From positions 107,559 through 171,558 of the forward strand of contig NZ_RQVA01000002.1 of the NCBI RefSeq assembly GCF_003992255.1: a stretch of 64,000 nt of DNA, read 5' to 3'. This DNA comes from F0422 sp003992255 (GTDB taxonomy: Bacteria > Bacillota > Negativicutes > Veillonellales > Veillonellaceae). This document shows, piece by piece, positions 51,443 through 60,702 of this stretch. The notes beneath the pieces are model-generated. The model searched no databases. It was not told the DNA's origin and was given only the letters and a program-made list of their open reading frames with translations. Every line of letters starts with the position of its first letter. Positions within the stretch are counted from its first letter, which is position 1. A program made the translations under genes and the position numbers.

Positions 51443-51634
51443 ATTGCATAGAGTTTGAGGATATGAGATCATACTATGCTCATCATAGTTATATATCTCT
51501 AACATAGTTTAGTAGTATTTTATACAGATAGAAAGTATGTATTTCGTGGGGGATACTATGGAGTGTTCACTATGATTATCCGGTACAATATAGATAAAAC
51601 TTGCACTCTATAGTACATGAAACTATATATCCTA

Positions 51635-51643
51635 TGATATAAT
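51635..51643 (+). promoter_or_regulatory. Extended -10 promoter of the DUF362 gene
   Basis: TGATATAAT, 42 bases before the start codon; -35 is weak. The rest of 51443-51634 shows no gene. Confidence 0.5.
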
Positions 51644-51684
51644 AATAGTATTATGTATATTATGCGAATACAGGGAGAAGACCT

Positions 51685-52527
51685 ATGGAAGTATATTATT
51701 CACCAATACAAGAAGCAAATCAAGAATTAATTCATAAACGATTAGAGTTTTTATTGCGTAAAATTGGCTTTGAAGAAATTCAATGCAAAGGGAAAACAGT
51801 AGCCTTGGTGCGAAATGATTTACACAGTGACTATGTGGCCTATGAAACAGTGGTTGCCTATATGAAAGACCGTATTGAAGCAGAAGGTGGCACTGTAGTG
51901 TATATGGATGAGCCTTCTAGTGCGTATAAAGAGGTCATTGTGCCTGATGGAGAAGCGGTGAAAGTAGCTTTCATTGATGAAAGAGTAGCTACTTGTGATG
52001 TCATCATTACGGTGAATCATATTAAAGCGAATGAATACAGTGGATTCTCGGGTGCTGTGAACAATACTGGTTGGTATTCCGCAAGTTTGGAAGGCCGTCG
52101 TGAGCTTGTTGGCTTAACGGGTACAGAGCATCATAAAGCGGTGGCTGAATATGCTGCAGCAGCTACAAGAAATCGCCAACGATTCCATGTAGGGGTGGCG
52201 ATGGATGTAGTAGCAGATTATGTGAACCAAGAAAAACTAGTAGCTGCAGGTGCTACAAACGAAATCGTAGGTAACTTGGGAATTGTTGTATCCTATGACA
52301 TGGTAGCTATGGATGAAGCTTTGGGCGATATTATCACGCAAGCTACACCAGTGGAAAATGGCGTGCTTAGCACGGTAGAAAAACGCACGTGGGATTATTT
52401 TAAAGATATTTCCCCTAATAGCGAATGGCAAGCCATCTTACTACGTGCAGACCGAATGGGACTAGGTACACGCTCCTATGCTTTAGTGAAAGACGAAGAG
52501 TTGATCTTCTATGGAGAAAAAATTTAA
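51685..52527 (+). CDS. DUF362 domain protein without ferredoxin domain
   Basis: 280 residues. DUF362 core VIITVNHIKANEYSGFSGAV followed by NNTGWYSASLEGR. Many DUF362 proteins carry a C-terminal bacterial ferredoxin domain; here there is none and few cysteines. Role unknown; the family is linked to metal or cluster proteins. GGGAGAAG before ATG; monocistronic. Confidence 0.65.
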   Translation: MEVYYSPIQEANQELIHKRLEFLLRKIGFEEIQCKGKTVALVRNDLHSDYVAYETVVAYMKDRIEAEGGTVVYMDEPSSAYKEVIVPDGEAVKVAFIDERVATCDVIITVNHIKANEYSGFSGAVNNTGWYSASLEGRRELVGLTGTEHHKAVAEYAAAATRNRQRFHVGVAMDVVADYVNQEKLVAAGATNEIVGNLGIVVSYDMVAMDEALGDIITQATPVENGVLSTVEKRTWDYFKDISPNSEWQAILLRADRMGLGTRSYALVKDEELIFYGEKI

Positions 52528-52592
52528 TAGAGTTTAGTTAGATCAATAAATAGCTTTCGTACATTGTACAAAGAATAGTTTCTATGAGTAAT

Positions 52593-52648
52593 AAAAAATC
52601 TCTAGTTTGAGCGAGTGCATGGTGCATAGCTTGGACTAGAGATTTTTG
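52593..52648 (+). terminator. Terminator of the DUF362 gene
   Basis: AAAATCTCTAGT / ACTAGAGATTTT stem with a long loop and T tail. Confidence 0.78.
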
Positions 52649-52701
52649 TGTCTAGAGGAGATAGGGGTTGAGGTCAAAGAATAGGGGCCTTAAAGAAGTA
52701 T

Positions 52702-52735
52702 AAAAACACCCTAGGTGGAATCCTAGGGTGTTTTG
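52702..52735. terminator. Symmetric terminator between DUF362 gene and ynfA
   Basis: AAAAACACCCTAGG / CCTAGGGTGTTTT, usable from both strands; for ynfA it follows the stop on the minus strand. Confidence 0.8.
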
Positions 52736-52778
52736 CTTTGTATTATTTATATAGCAATATAAAAATATGCCATTCTTA

Positions 52779-53108
52779 TTACCGAGGATAATACATAATG
52801 ATCAATACCCCAATGATGGATACAACACCACCGATAATATCATATCGGTCTGGAGTAATACCATCCACGTAATAGCCCCATAGAATGGACAAGGCGATGA
52901 AGATACCGCCATAGGCTGCATAGACCTTACCGAAAGGTGCTTCTTGTAATGTGGGGATAATACCATAGATGATGAGGGTAATGGCACCTGCTAGCATATA
53001 CCAAGGGCTTTTATCATCTTTCAGATAGAGCCATACCAAATAACCGCCACCGATTTCGGCAATACCGGCTAGAATGAAGTAAAAAATAGAGAGAAGAATT
53101 TGTGACAT
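52779..53108 (-). CDS. ynfA: YnfA family (UPF0060) membrane protein
   Basis: 109 residues from ATG 53108 (AAAGGTG 6 bases upstream; the GTG at 53117 overlaps that site). Four membrane segments; GIAEIGGGYLVWLYLKDDKS and GRVYAAYGG-like GKVYAAYGGIFIALSILWGY define the family, which resembles small multidrug exporters. Gap of 11 bases to the secreted protein gene upstream, so an operon. Confidence 0.87.
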   Translation of the reverse strand: MSQILLSIFYFILAGIAEIGGGYLVWLYLKDDKSPWYMLAGAITLIIYGIIPTLQEAPFGKVYAAYGGIFIALSILWGYYVDGITPDRYDIIGGVVSIIGVLIIMYYPR

Positions 53109-53119
53109 GTTGAACACCT

Positions 53120-53665
53120 TTAGAATAAATAATTATCAGCAAGTGGATTAAAGTACATATTATAAGATTTGTAGAAGCTATATGTAGCTGCCATATACCC
53201 TAGTGAAGTGATAGGAGCTTCTTCGGGTGAAAATTTAGGGTTAGCAGAGTTTATGTGAAGATAAGGTCTGTCTATTGAACCATCAAAATGATAGTCGGTT
53301 AGTCCAGATAGTTTCCATTGTATTCCGGAATTTTTTTCCTGCTCCTCAAGAATTAACATATTATCGGGGAGTTTTTTCTTTAGCACTTCTGAGCTACGAT
53401 TATAATCGTAGAAAAAGGTAGTATCTGCTTTACCAATAGTATTTGTTTTGTATTCGACCACATACATAGTTGCATTGATAATATAATATGGTGGATTATA
53501 ACGTGTTACATTAATTGAAGGAATTTCTACATATCCATCAAGAGTTTGATTTGCATAGATATGTTTATATCTTTCAGGTGAATTTCTCAGCTCATCTAAT
53601 GAAACGGCAAATGCTGACATTGTAAAGAGCGAAAAAATCGCTAGTAGAAAAAATAGTTTTTTCAT
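53120..53665 (-). CDS. Uncharacterised secreted protein
   Basis: 181 residues from ATG 53665 (CGAGGTGCG upstream); a longer reading to 53725 lacks a ribosome site. Signal peptide MKKLFFLLAIFSLFTMSAFA. The rest is tyrosine-, asparagine- and proline-rich with no cysteine and no recognised domain; ends SYNMYFNPLADNYLF. Lies upstream of ynfA in an operon. Confidence 0.6.
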   Translation of the reverse strand: MKKLFFLLAIFSLFTMSAFAVSLDELRNSPERYKHIYANQTLDGYVEIPSINVTRYNPPYYIINATMYVVEYKTNTIGKADTTFFYDYNRSSEVLKKKLPDNMLILEEQEKNSGIQWKLSGLTDYHFDGSIDRPYLHINSANPKFSPEEAPITSLGYMAATYSFYKSYNMYFNPLADNYLF

Positions 53666-53745
53666 AATCGCACCTCGCTTAATACATAATAAATGATATG
53701 TACTTTCATTATATAAACTGCCCATAATAATTTCAACTATGAAAG

Positions 53746-53780
53746 CATAAAAAAAGCAACCAATCCGAAGACTGGTTGCT
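53746..53780 (-). terminator. Terminator of rpsD
   Basis: On the minus strand, AGCAACCAGTCTTCGGATTGGTTGCT-type stem (arms AGCAACCA / TGGTTGCT) then TTTTTTT. Confidence 0.85.
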
Positions 53781-53791
53781 GTAGTATCCTA

Positions 53792-54379
53792 TTATTTGGA
53801 GTACAATTCGACGATTAGTGTCTCGTTTACTTCGATAGGAAGTTCTTCACGTTCAGGAAGGCGAGTTAATGTACCTTGGAAAGCGTCAAGATTTTTTTCG
53901 ATGTAAGGAAGTTCGAAAGAACGAAGTTCTTGGAAGTTCACTTTGAACATTTCGTTGTCACGACTAGCTTCACGAAGCTCGATTACATCGCCAACTTTAC
54001 ATTGGTAGGAAGGGATGTCAACGCGTTTGCCGTTAACAAGGATATGACCATGGTTTACCATTTGACGAGCTTGACGAATGGAGTTACCGAAGCCAATGCG
54101 ATATACAAGGTTGTCCAAACGGCATTCCAACAATTTTAACATGTTTTGGCCTGTAACACCGTGCATTTTTTTCGCTTTATCGTAATAGCGTACGAACTGG
54201 CGTTCTAGCAAGTTGTAGTATGCTTTAACTTTTTGTTTTTCTAATAATTGAAGACCATATTCAGATAATTTCTTTTGACGTTGGTCTTTTTTTACACGTT
54301 TTAAAGCCTTCGCGTGACCGAATACGTTCACACCGAAGCGACGGCATAACTTAAATCGTGCTTCTCTTCTCGTTGCCAT
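53792..54379 (-). CDS. rpsD: 30S ribosomal protein S4
   Basis: 195 residues. Starts MATRREARFKLCRRFGVNVF; RNA-binding S4 domain with RLDNLVYRIGFGNSIRQARQ and MVNHGHILVNGKRVDIPSY. Primary 16S-binding protein. Stands alone here rather than in the rpoA cluster. AGGTGATTATC before ATG. Confidence 0.97.
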   Translation of the reverse strand: MATRREARFKLCRRFGVNVFGHAKALKRVKKDQRQKKLSEYGLQLLEKQKVKAYYNLLERQFVRYYDKAKKMHGVTGQNMLKLLECRLDNLVYRIGFGNSIRQARQMVNHGHILVNGKRVDIPSYQCKVGDVIELREASRDNEMFKVNFQELRSFELPYIEKNLDAFQGTLTRLPEREELPIEVNETLIVELYSK

Positions 54380-54554
54380 GTGATAATCACCTCATAGATT
54401 AATATAACTTTGCACAAAATCGTGCTTATTAATTATACCCTATGTGGTGAGAAAAGTCAAAACTCTATAACCATTGTCAAGGTGTATGAATGTGATATAA
54501 TAAAAGATACAATATTAGTATTTCCGATAGGGAATGAGGTAAAGGAGATTCACA

Positions 54555-56078
54555 ATGAATGTGTCCTATAATTTTCGAGAAGAATTATGTATTGATCATA
54601 CACCAGGTGCAGGAGCCATCGTTATTTTTGGTGCCTCTGGAGACCTGACAAAACGTAAATTGTTGCCAGCTATTTTCTCACTGTTTAAGCGAGGTTTACT
54701 TTCACCAAAGGTAGCAGTGGTTGGCGTAGCTCGTACGGCGATGACCCATGAAGAATTTCGTCAAGAGGTACAAACATCCATTTTAGGTGCGCAAGAACCA
54801 ACAGCAGAAGAGGCCGCATTTATTGAGCGCTTTTCCTATGTAGCAGGACAATATACAGAAGCGTCTACGTATGTAGCATTGCGTGACGAGTTAGAGCGCG
54901 TCGCAGAGGCTCACTGTACAGGTGGTAATGCATTATTTTATCTAGCTATGCCACCAGAATTATTTGAACCTATTGTACGTGAATTACATGGGGCTCAACT
55001 GTTAGAAGAAGTTGGATCTTGGTCTAGGGTTATTATTGAAAAACCATTTGGTCATGATTTAGAAAGTGCCATTGCCTTAGATGCTGCATTGAAACAATAT
55101 ATTACAGAAGAACAGACATATCGTATCGACCATTATTTGGGAAAAGAAACGGTACAAAATATTTTGATGCTTCGTTTCGCAAATGCTATTTTTGAACCGC
55201 TTTGGAATCGTAAATATATTGAGCGTGTAGAAATTACAGTAGCAGAAGAGTTGGGCGTTGAAAAACGTGCAGGATACTACGATGGAGCAGGGGCTCTTAG
55301 AGATATGGTACAAAATCATATGATTCAAGTATTATCTTTGATTGCGATGGAGCCACCAGCAAGCTTTAATGCAGATGACTATCGTGATGAAATTGCAAAA
55401 CTGATTTCTTCCATTCGTGGACTGCATCGCCAAAACTTAAGTGATATTTCAGTGCGCGGTCAATATGTGGAATCTACCACAGAAGATCGCCCAGCGGTAG
55501 AATATAGAAAAGAAGAGAATGTACCGCCTACATCCATGACAGAAACGTATGTAGCATTGAAGTTATTCATTGATAACTGGAGATGGCGCGATGTACCATT
55601 CTATCTTCGTACAGGAAAACGATTGCCGAAAAAATCCAGTGAAATTGCTATCACTTTTAAACCAATTCCTCATTCTATTTTCAAACCGTTCCATGCGAAA
55701 GACTTTAACCAAAATGTATTGGTACTTCGCATGCAACCAAATGAAGGTATGGGGCTGTCTTTAGAGGTTAAATCTCCTGGGTCTAAACTGAGCGTAAATA
55801 CGTTGGAGATGAATTTCTCGTATAGCGACTCCATGGCATTATCTGATATTCCAGATGCCTATGAAAGACTGATTTTAGATGGTTTATTAGGAGATCAAAC
55901 ATTGTTTGTTCGTAATGATGCAGTAGAAAAATCTTGGCGCTTATTTAAACCGTTGCTAGAAGCATGGGCACGTAATGATGAAGCAACACCGTTGTGCTTC
56001 TATCCAGCTTTCAGTGAAGGTCCAGTAGAAGCGGAAGAATTATTAGAAGGAGGATCCTGGCGATGGCGAGAGATATAA
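54555..56078 (+). CDS. zwf: Glucose-6-phosphate dehydrogenase
   Basis: First oxidative pentose-phosphate enzyme. 507 residues. Coenzyme motif IFGASGDLTKRKLLP, substrate-binding RIDHYLGKETVQN, and IIEKPFGHDLESA. AAAGGAG before ATG. Overlaps pgl by 16 bases. Confidence 0.96.
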   Translation: MNVSYNFREELCIDHTPGAGAIVIFGASGDLTKRKLLPAIFSLFKRGLLSPKVAVVGVARTAMTHEEFRQEVQTSILGAQEPTAEEAAFIERFSYVAGQYTEASTYVALRDELERVAEAHCTGGNALFYLAMPPELFEPIVRELHGAQLLEEVGSWSRVIIEKPFGHDLESAIALDAALKQYITEEQTYRIDHYLGKETVQNILMLRFANAIFEPLWNRKYIERVEITVAEELGVEKRAGYYDGAGALRDMVQNHMIQVLSLIAMEPPASFNADDYRDEIAKLISSIRGLHRQNLSDISVRGQYVESTTEDRPAVEYRKEENVPPTSMTETYVALKLFIDNWRWRDVPFYLRTGKRLPKKSSEIAITFKPIPHSIFKPFHAKDFNQNVLVLRMQPNEGMGLSLEVKSPGSKLSVNTLEMNFSYSDSMALSDIPDAYERLILDGLLGDQTLFVRNDAVEKSWRLFKPLLEAWARNDEATPLCFYPAFSEGPVEAEELLEGGSWRWREI

Positions 56079-56815
56079 TTCACTCATTTTCTACAGGAGA
56101 TGATGTAGCAAAGGCAGTAGCTGATAGATTTATAACGTATACCAATGCATGTATTGCTGAAACAGGTTCTTGTGTAGTGGCTATATCAGGTGGTACGACG
56201 CCGAATGCTTTATTTTCTTTATTGGATACAGATGCATATACAAATCATATTGATTGGGAGCATATTTTTTTCTTATGGGTAGATGAGCGATTTGTACCGC
56301 AATCGAATCCAGATAATAATTTTGGACGAGCGAAAGATAGACTGTTTGGTAATATTATGGGCGCTGCTCATTACTATCCAGTACCAACGAATAATGGCAC
56401 TGTAGAAGAAGCGGCCGATAAATATGAGCAAGAAGTTAAAATGGTATTAAAGCGAACGGAAAAAGAAACGATTGATTTGGTACTATTAGGCCTCGGTGAT
56501 GATGGACATACAGCTTCGTTATTCCCTAAATCAGATGCCCTTTATGAACGGGATCGTCTGGTAGTAGCAGTAAAAGACGGAAAAGTGTGGGACCGTGTGA
56601 CATTGACATTTCCTGTACTAGAAATGGCAAAATCTGTTTGGTTTACCGTGGTGGGATCTTCTAAAGAAGCCGCACTGGCAAGAGTTCTTCGCCAACGTGC
56701 AGAATATGAGGAGTACTCTTGGGAAGATCGTGTAGATCATTGTTTGCCAGGGGCAGTATTAACGCATGATCCAGTAGAATGGTACGTAGATGAATCGGCG
56801 TATTCTAAACAATAA
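56063..56815 (+). CDS. pgl: 6-phosphogluconolactonase
   Basis: 250 residues, NagB/DevB fold. SGGTTPNALFSLL (residues ~36-48), FLWVDERFVPQSNPDNNFG and LGLGDDGHTASLFP are the DevB motifs. AAGGAGG precedes ATG 56063 inside the zwf end. Second step of the pentose-phosphate pathway. Confidence 0.94.
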   Translation: MARDIIHSFSTGDDVAKAVADRFITYTNACIAETGSCVVAISGGTTPNALFSLLDTDAYTNHIDWEHIFFLWVDERFVPQSNPDNNFGRAKDRLFGNIMGAAHYYPVPTNNGTVEEAADKYEQEVKMVLKRTEKETIDLVLLGLGDDGHTASLFPKSDALYERDRLVVAVKDGKVWDRVTLTFPVLEMAKSVWFTVVGSSKEAALARVLRQRAEYEEYSWEDRVDHCLPGAVLTHDPVEWYVDESAYSKQ

Positions 56816-56838
56816 TTTTTGGATATGAGGTGATAAAT

Positions 56839-57063
56839 ATGTTTAATATGGGAATGCCAGAGTTAATTTTAATCTTAATCATAGCATTAGTTATCTTTGG
56901 ACCGAAAAAGTTACCTGAAATTGGCAAAGCCATAGGTAAAGGTATCAGTGAATTTAAAGGCGCTGTGAGTGGCGAAAAAAAAGAAGTGAAAGAAGAAGCA
57001 GTGAAAACTGAAGCAATCGATGTAGAAGCGGGAGCTAAAAATAATCATAAACAAAATAATTAG
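56839..57063 (+). CDS. tatA: Twin-arginine translocase subunit TatA/TatE
   Basis: 74 residues from ATG 56839. One N-terminal membrane helix (MGMPELILILIIALVIFGPK), the FGPKKLPEIGKAIGKG amphipathic helix and an acidic-basic tail. tatC is not in the window. Lies 23 bases after pgl and 8 before the HMA gene. Confidence 0.92.
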   Translation: MFNMGMPELILILIIALVIFGPKKLPEIGKAIGKGISEFKGAVSGEKKEVKEEAVKTEAIDVEAGAKNNHKQNN

Positions 57064-57071
57064 GAGGAACT

Positions 57072-57377
57072 ATGTGTAAAGATTGTGGCTGTGGAAGTAC
57101 AGGTAATGTAACAACAAAATTATTTTATGTACCAGGTATGATGTGCGTGAATTGTGAAAATACTGTGAATGGCGCTGTTCGAGGGTTGCCAGGTGTTTTG
57201 GAATCTACAGTAGATTTGAAAACAAAAGAAGTACGCATTCGCTTTGACCATACAAAAATTGATGAAGCTGCCATTCGTGCGGCCATTGATGCGACTGGTT
57301 TTGATGTAGAAGGCGTAAAAGACTATGTACATGAGCATGGTGGCATTTTAGGGGCCATTAAAAAGATATTCAAATGA
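57072..57377 (+). CDS. Small heavy-metal-associated (HMA) domain protein
   Basis: 101 residues. HMA motif PGMMCVNCENTVNGAVRG near residue 20, with CxxC for Cu or similar ion, then the full ferredoxin-like fold. An extra N-terminal MCKDCGCG could bind a second metal. Overlaps the cupin gene by 4 bases. Metal carrier or sensor; no ATPase gene adjacent. Confidence 0.8.
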   Translation: MCKDCGCGSTGNVTTKLFYVPGMMCVNCENTVNGAVRGLPGVLESTVDLKTKEVRIRFDHTKIDEAAIRAAIDATGFDVEGVKDYVHEHGGILGAIKKIFK

Positions 57378-57817
57378 TACGTAAATTTAATCGAGAAGGA
57401 TATACATGGGATGGCGTGGATACATTAGTATACAAGCAAGATAATAGCCCTTTTAAAGACGTAACACGTCAAGTACTGTTTGATGGTGCGTGGGATATTC
57501 CGTGCCAATTTCGCTATTTTGAGGTGAAGCCTGGCGGATATTCCACTATGGAACGCCATGAACATACGCATATGGTGATGATCTTTCGTGGAAAAGGGCA
57601 ATGTTTACTAGGCGATACCGTGGAAGATGTACAAGAGGGAGATATGATTGAAATTCCTAAGTTGATGGCTCATCAATTCCGTGCGAATCAAGGTGACCAT
57701 TTAGGGTTTTTGTGCTTAGTCAATGTGGATCGAGATAAGGTGCAAGTGATTACACAGGAAGAACAAGCAATGATGAAGCAAAATCCTGCTATTAAAGCTT
57801 TTTTAGAAAGTGAATGA
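57374..57817 (+). CDS. Cupin domain protein
   Basis: 147 residues. Cupin motif 1 YSTMERHEHTHMVMIFRGKG supplies the His ligands, and motif 2 KLMAHQFRANQGDHLGFLCL the second part. Substrate unknown; the sequence opens MIRKFNREGYTWDGVDTLVY. Overlaps the HMA gene by ATGA; the pair may act together on a metal or sulfur compound. Confidence 0.8.
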   Translation: MIRKFNREGYTWDGVDTLVYKQDNSPFKDVTRQVLFDGAWDIPCQFRYFEVKPGGYSTMERHEHTHMVMIFRGKGQCLLGDTVEDVQEGDMIEIPKLMAHQFRANQGDHLGFLCLVNVDRDKVQVITQEEQAMMKQNPAIKAFLESE

Positions 57818-57867
57818 TAGATGTATCTAAGAACTATATACATTAAAACATAAAGACATATAACGAG

Positions 57868-57934
57868 AAACATAAGCGATGTAACGATTAGTATCATATG
57901 GATACAATACAGTAGAGTTGCTTATGTTTTTTTG
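57868..57934 (+). terminator. Terminator of zwf-pgl-tatA-HMA-cupin
   Basis: AAACATAAGC and GCTTATGTTT arms with a T run after. The remainder of 57818-58127 holds no gene. Confidence 0.72.
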
Positions 57935-58127
57935 TTGTCAGACATGAAAGTAATACAGCATAATCCAATTTTTTGTATAGTGCCATACATAGGAGGCGTA
58001 TATGCTCTTATAGCTGTAGTATATAAGAGGACAAACATATTATAAATTTAAGATAAATGACTTTTATTAGAGCAAAAGATTTGCTATAATTGTAAAGTTC
58101 TCATTTTTTATAGAAAGTAGGTTACAT

Positions 58128-59066
58128 ATGAATTTTATTCGTAGTATTAATCGCCTGTTCAATGATTACTTAGCGTGGATTGTGTTGGCTATGGCAGTTA
58201 TCGCATTCTTAGTGCCAGAAGTATTCATGGGGGCAGCGAAACAAACGGTTCCTTTGTTACAGTTGGTTATGTTCAGCATGGGCTTAACATTAACAGGGAA
58301 AGTATTTTTAGATGTCTTTAAACAACCGTGGCAAGTCATTTTGGTATCCTTGATTCAATTCTTGTGGATGCCACTGGCAGGTTGGCTAGTAGGAATCGTA
58401 TTTGGATTCCCGCCTGAAATCGCCTTAGGATTTATCTTGTTAGGAGCTGCCCCAGGAGGTACTGCATCTAATGTAATGACATTCTTGGCAAATGGTAATG
58501 TGCCGTTGTCTGTGTCTGCTACAACAGTATCCACCTTATTAGCGCCAGTGTTAACGCCGATTTTCATTGTGTTATACGCAGGACAAACCGTAGATATTGC
58601 ATTCTGGCCAATGTTCATGTCCATCGTGAACATCATTGCCGTGCCAATTGCGCTAGGAATTATTGTGAACTATTTCATCGGTTCTCGCATTGAACCTGTG
58701 AAAGAAATCTTGCCAACAGTAGGTGCCGTAGCTGTATTGATTATCTTAGCTGGGGTCACTGCCGTTAGCCGTGATAATATCTTAGCACATGGTGTGATGA
58801 TTTTCTTGGCTTGCTTAGTGCAAAACGTGAGCGGTTATGTGGTGACATATTTCATTTGTCGTCTGTTTGGTTCTAACGTACCAGATCGTCGTGCTATGCA
58901 AATCGAAGTGGCGATGCAAAACTCTGCCTTAGCAGCTAGCTTGGCATTGAAACACTTTACACCACAAGCAGCTGTAGCAGGTGCTGTGTTCTCCATTATC
59001 CATAACTTTACAGGATCTATCTTTGCGGGCATTTGCCGAAGAAACGATTCTAAAAGTACACACTAA
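58128..59066 (+). CDS. Bile acid:sodium symporter (BASS) family protein
   Basis: 312 residues, about ten membrane segments. Features of BASS/ASBT: GLTLTGKVFLDVF, ILLGAAPGGTASNVMTFLA, and EVAMQNSALAASLAL with the ion-binding NS. Substrate is likely an organic anion such as pyruvate or pantoate rather than bile acid. AAGTAGG before ATG. Confidence 0.87.
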   Translation: MNFIRSINRLFNDYLAWIVLAMAVIAFLVPEVFMGAAKQTVPLLQLVMFSMGLTLTGKVFLDVFKQPWQVILVSLIQFLWMPLAGWLVGIVFGFPPEIALGFILLGAAPGGTASNVMTFLANGNVPLSVSATTVSTLLAPVLTPIFIVLYAGQTVDIAFWPMFMSIVNIIAVPIALGIIVNYFIGSRIEPVKEILPTVGAVAVLIILAGVTAVSRDNILAHGVMIFLACLVQNVSGYVVTYFICRLFGSNVPDRRAMQIEVAMQNSALAASLALKHFTPQAAVAGAVFSIIHNFTGSIFAGICRRNDSKSTH

Positions 59067-59123
59067 TCTGAAAGTTAGGGTACTTTGGGTACCAGTGCAT
59101 TAGACAATTACATATCTATTAGA

Positions 59124-59177
59124 AACGTCATGTACTTTCATAGCCTTTCATAGGATGAAAGTATGTGGCGTTTTTTG
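59124..59177 (+). terminator. Terminator of the BASS gene
   Basis: AACGTCATGTACTTTCAT and ATGAAAGTATGTGGCGTT arms pair (G-T pairs), followed by T. Confidence 0.8.
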
Positions 59178-59207
59178 CTTTATTTTACGCTGATTTAAAT
59201 AAAAGTA

Positions 59208-59300
59208 GTAAATACGCATTTATTTTAAAAGTACTAATTGGAGTTGTCGGTTAAGAATGCTATAATATAGTAAATAGATTTAATAAAAATGCGTATTTAC
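59208..59300. promoter_or_regulatory. Inverted repeat around the promoter of the DUF4143 gene
   Basis: GTAAATACGCAT (59208-59219) and ATGCGTATTTAC (59289-59300) are perfect 12-bp inverted arms, with partial match beyond. Between them lies TTGGAG-17-TATAAT (-10 near 59261-59266). The arms are probably operator sites for a repressor; they also mark the start of the AT-rich block. Confidence 0.55.
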
Positions 59301-59320
59301 AATATATTATTAAATGGGGT

Positions 59321-60628
59321 ATGAGAGTGGAAGTACAAAGACCAAGATATTTAAATCAACTTATAGACAAAAAAGATAATGGAAGAGTAAAGATTATTAC
59401 AGGTATTAGAAGATGTGGAAAATCTTATCTTTTATTTGAACTATATAGAAAGTATTTACTTTCTAGTGAAGTGCGTGAAGATCAAATTATAATGATTGCA
59501 CTTGATAGCCTGAAAAATATCAAATATAGAAATCCAATTGAGTTAGATGATTATTTAAGAGGTAAAATACAAGATGATGGACATAAATATTATATTTTTA
59601 TCGATGAAATTCAATTTGTAGAAGAAATTTCTAATCCATATTTGGAAGGCACTGACTCAAAGGTAAACTTTGTTGATTTGGTACTTGGTCTTATGAAAAT
59701 TCCGAATGTAGATGTATATATTACTGGCAGTAATTCAAAGATGCTTTCATCAGATGTGCTAACGCAGTTTAGAGATCGTGGTGATGAAATAAGAGTATAT
59801 TCATTTTCATTTGCAGAATTTTATTCATGTTATGAAGGAGACAAGGGTAAGGCTTTTGATGAATATTGTTTGTACGGTGGCATGCCAATGTCTGTACAGC
59901 TAAGTAATCATGAAAAAAAGAGCGAGTATTTGAAGAATGTGTTTACAAGCACCTATATTAAAGATGTCATGGAGCGCAATAAAATTCTTAAAGATGCATC
60001 TATCATGGATGATTTGTTGGATATTATATCTTCATCTATTGGTTCTTTATCTAATCCAACTAAGCTGGCGAATACTTTTATGTCAGAAAAAAATATAAAG
60101 ATATCTCAGCTTACAGTAAGTAATTACTTGAATTATTTTATTGATGCTTTTTTAATTGAAAAAGCTAGAAGATATGATGTGAAAGGAAGGAAATATATAT
60201 CATCTCCGTATAAATACTATTTTTCAGATATTGGGCTTAGAAATGCAAGGCTAAATTTCAGACAGAATGAGCAGTCACATATTATGGAGAATGTAATATA
60301 TAATGAACTTCGTATGAGAGGACTAAATGTAGATGTTGGTGTTGTGGAATATAACTATAAAGATGAGAATAAAAAAACGGTTAAAAAAAATTTAGAAGTA
60401 GATTTTGTTATCAATAGAGGAAGTAATAGATATTATATTCAATCGGCACTTAATGTTGATACAAAAGAAAAACAAGTACAAGAAACGGAATCCTTGAGAA
60501 GAACAGGAGATTCATTTAAGAAAGTTGTTATAGTTAGAAACAACATAGTGCCTAGATTTGATGATGATGGAATTTTATATATTGGAGTAGAGGATTTTCT
60601 CTTGGATGAAACAGCACTGGATTTATAG
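59321..60628 (+). CDS. AAA_14/DUF4143 ATPase
   Basis: 435 residues. Walker A GIRRCGKSYLLF near residue 30, Walker B YYIFIDEIQFVEEI, sensor ITGSNSKMLSSD, FAEFYSCYEGDKG, and a C-terminal DUF4143 domain with SDIGLRNARLNF. Family members are common accessory ATPases of unknown role. Codon usage is rich in AGA and AT, unlike the preceding core genes, so it probably was acquired. No clear ribosome site beyond GGGG. Confidence 0.82.
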   Translation: MRVEVQRPRYLNQLIDKKDNGRVKIITGIRRCGKSYLLFELYRKYLLSSEVREDQIIMIALDSLKNIKYRNPIELDDYLRGKIQDDGHKYYIFIDEIQFVEEISNPYLEGTDSKVNFVDLVLGLMKIPNVDVYITGSNSKMLSSDVLTQFRDRGDEIRVYSFSFAEFYSCYEGDKGKAFDEYCLYGGMPMSVQLSNHEKKSEYLKNVFTSTYIKDVMERNKILKDASIMDDLLDIISSSIGSLSNPTKLANTFMSEKNIKISQLTVSNYLNYFIDAFLIEKARRYDVKGRKYISSPYKYYFSDIGLRNARLNFRQNEQSHIMENVIYNELRMRGLNVDVGVVEYNYKDENKKTVKKNLEVDFVINRGSNRYYIQSALNVDTKEKQVQETESLRRTGDSFKKVVIVRNNIVPRFDDDGILYIGVEDFLLDETALDL

Positions 60629-60656
60629 AAGATTATAAAGAGTATACACATGATGA
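60626..60656. repeat. 31-bp direct repeat, left copy
   Basis: Begins TAGAAGATTATAAAGAGTAT and ends ACACATGATGA; an identical copy is at 62193-62223. The first base overlaps the ATPase stop codon. Confidence 0.8.
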
Positions 60657-60702
60657 AAACTATAATGACTAAATATATTAAGATGAAATTATGAGGAACA
60701 GT

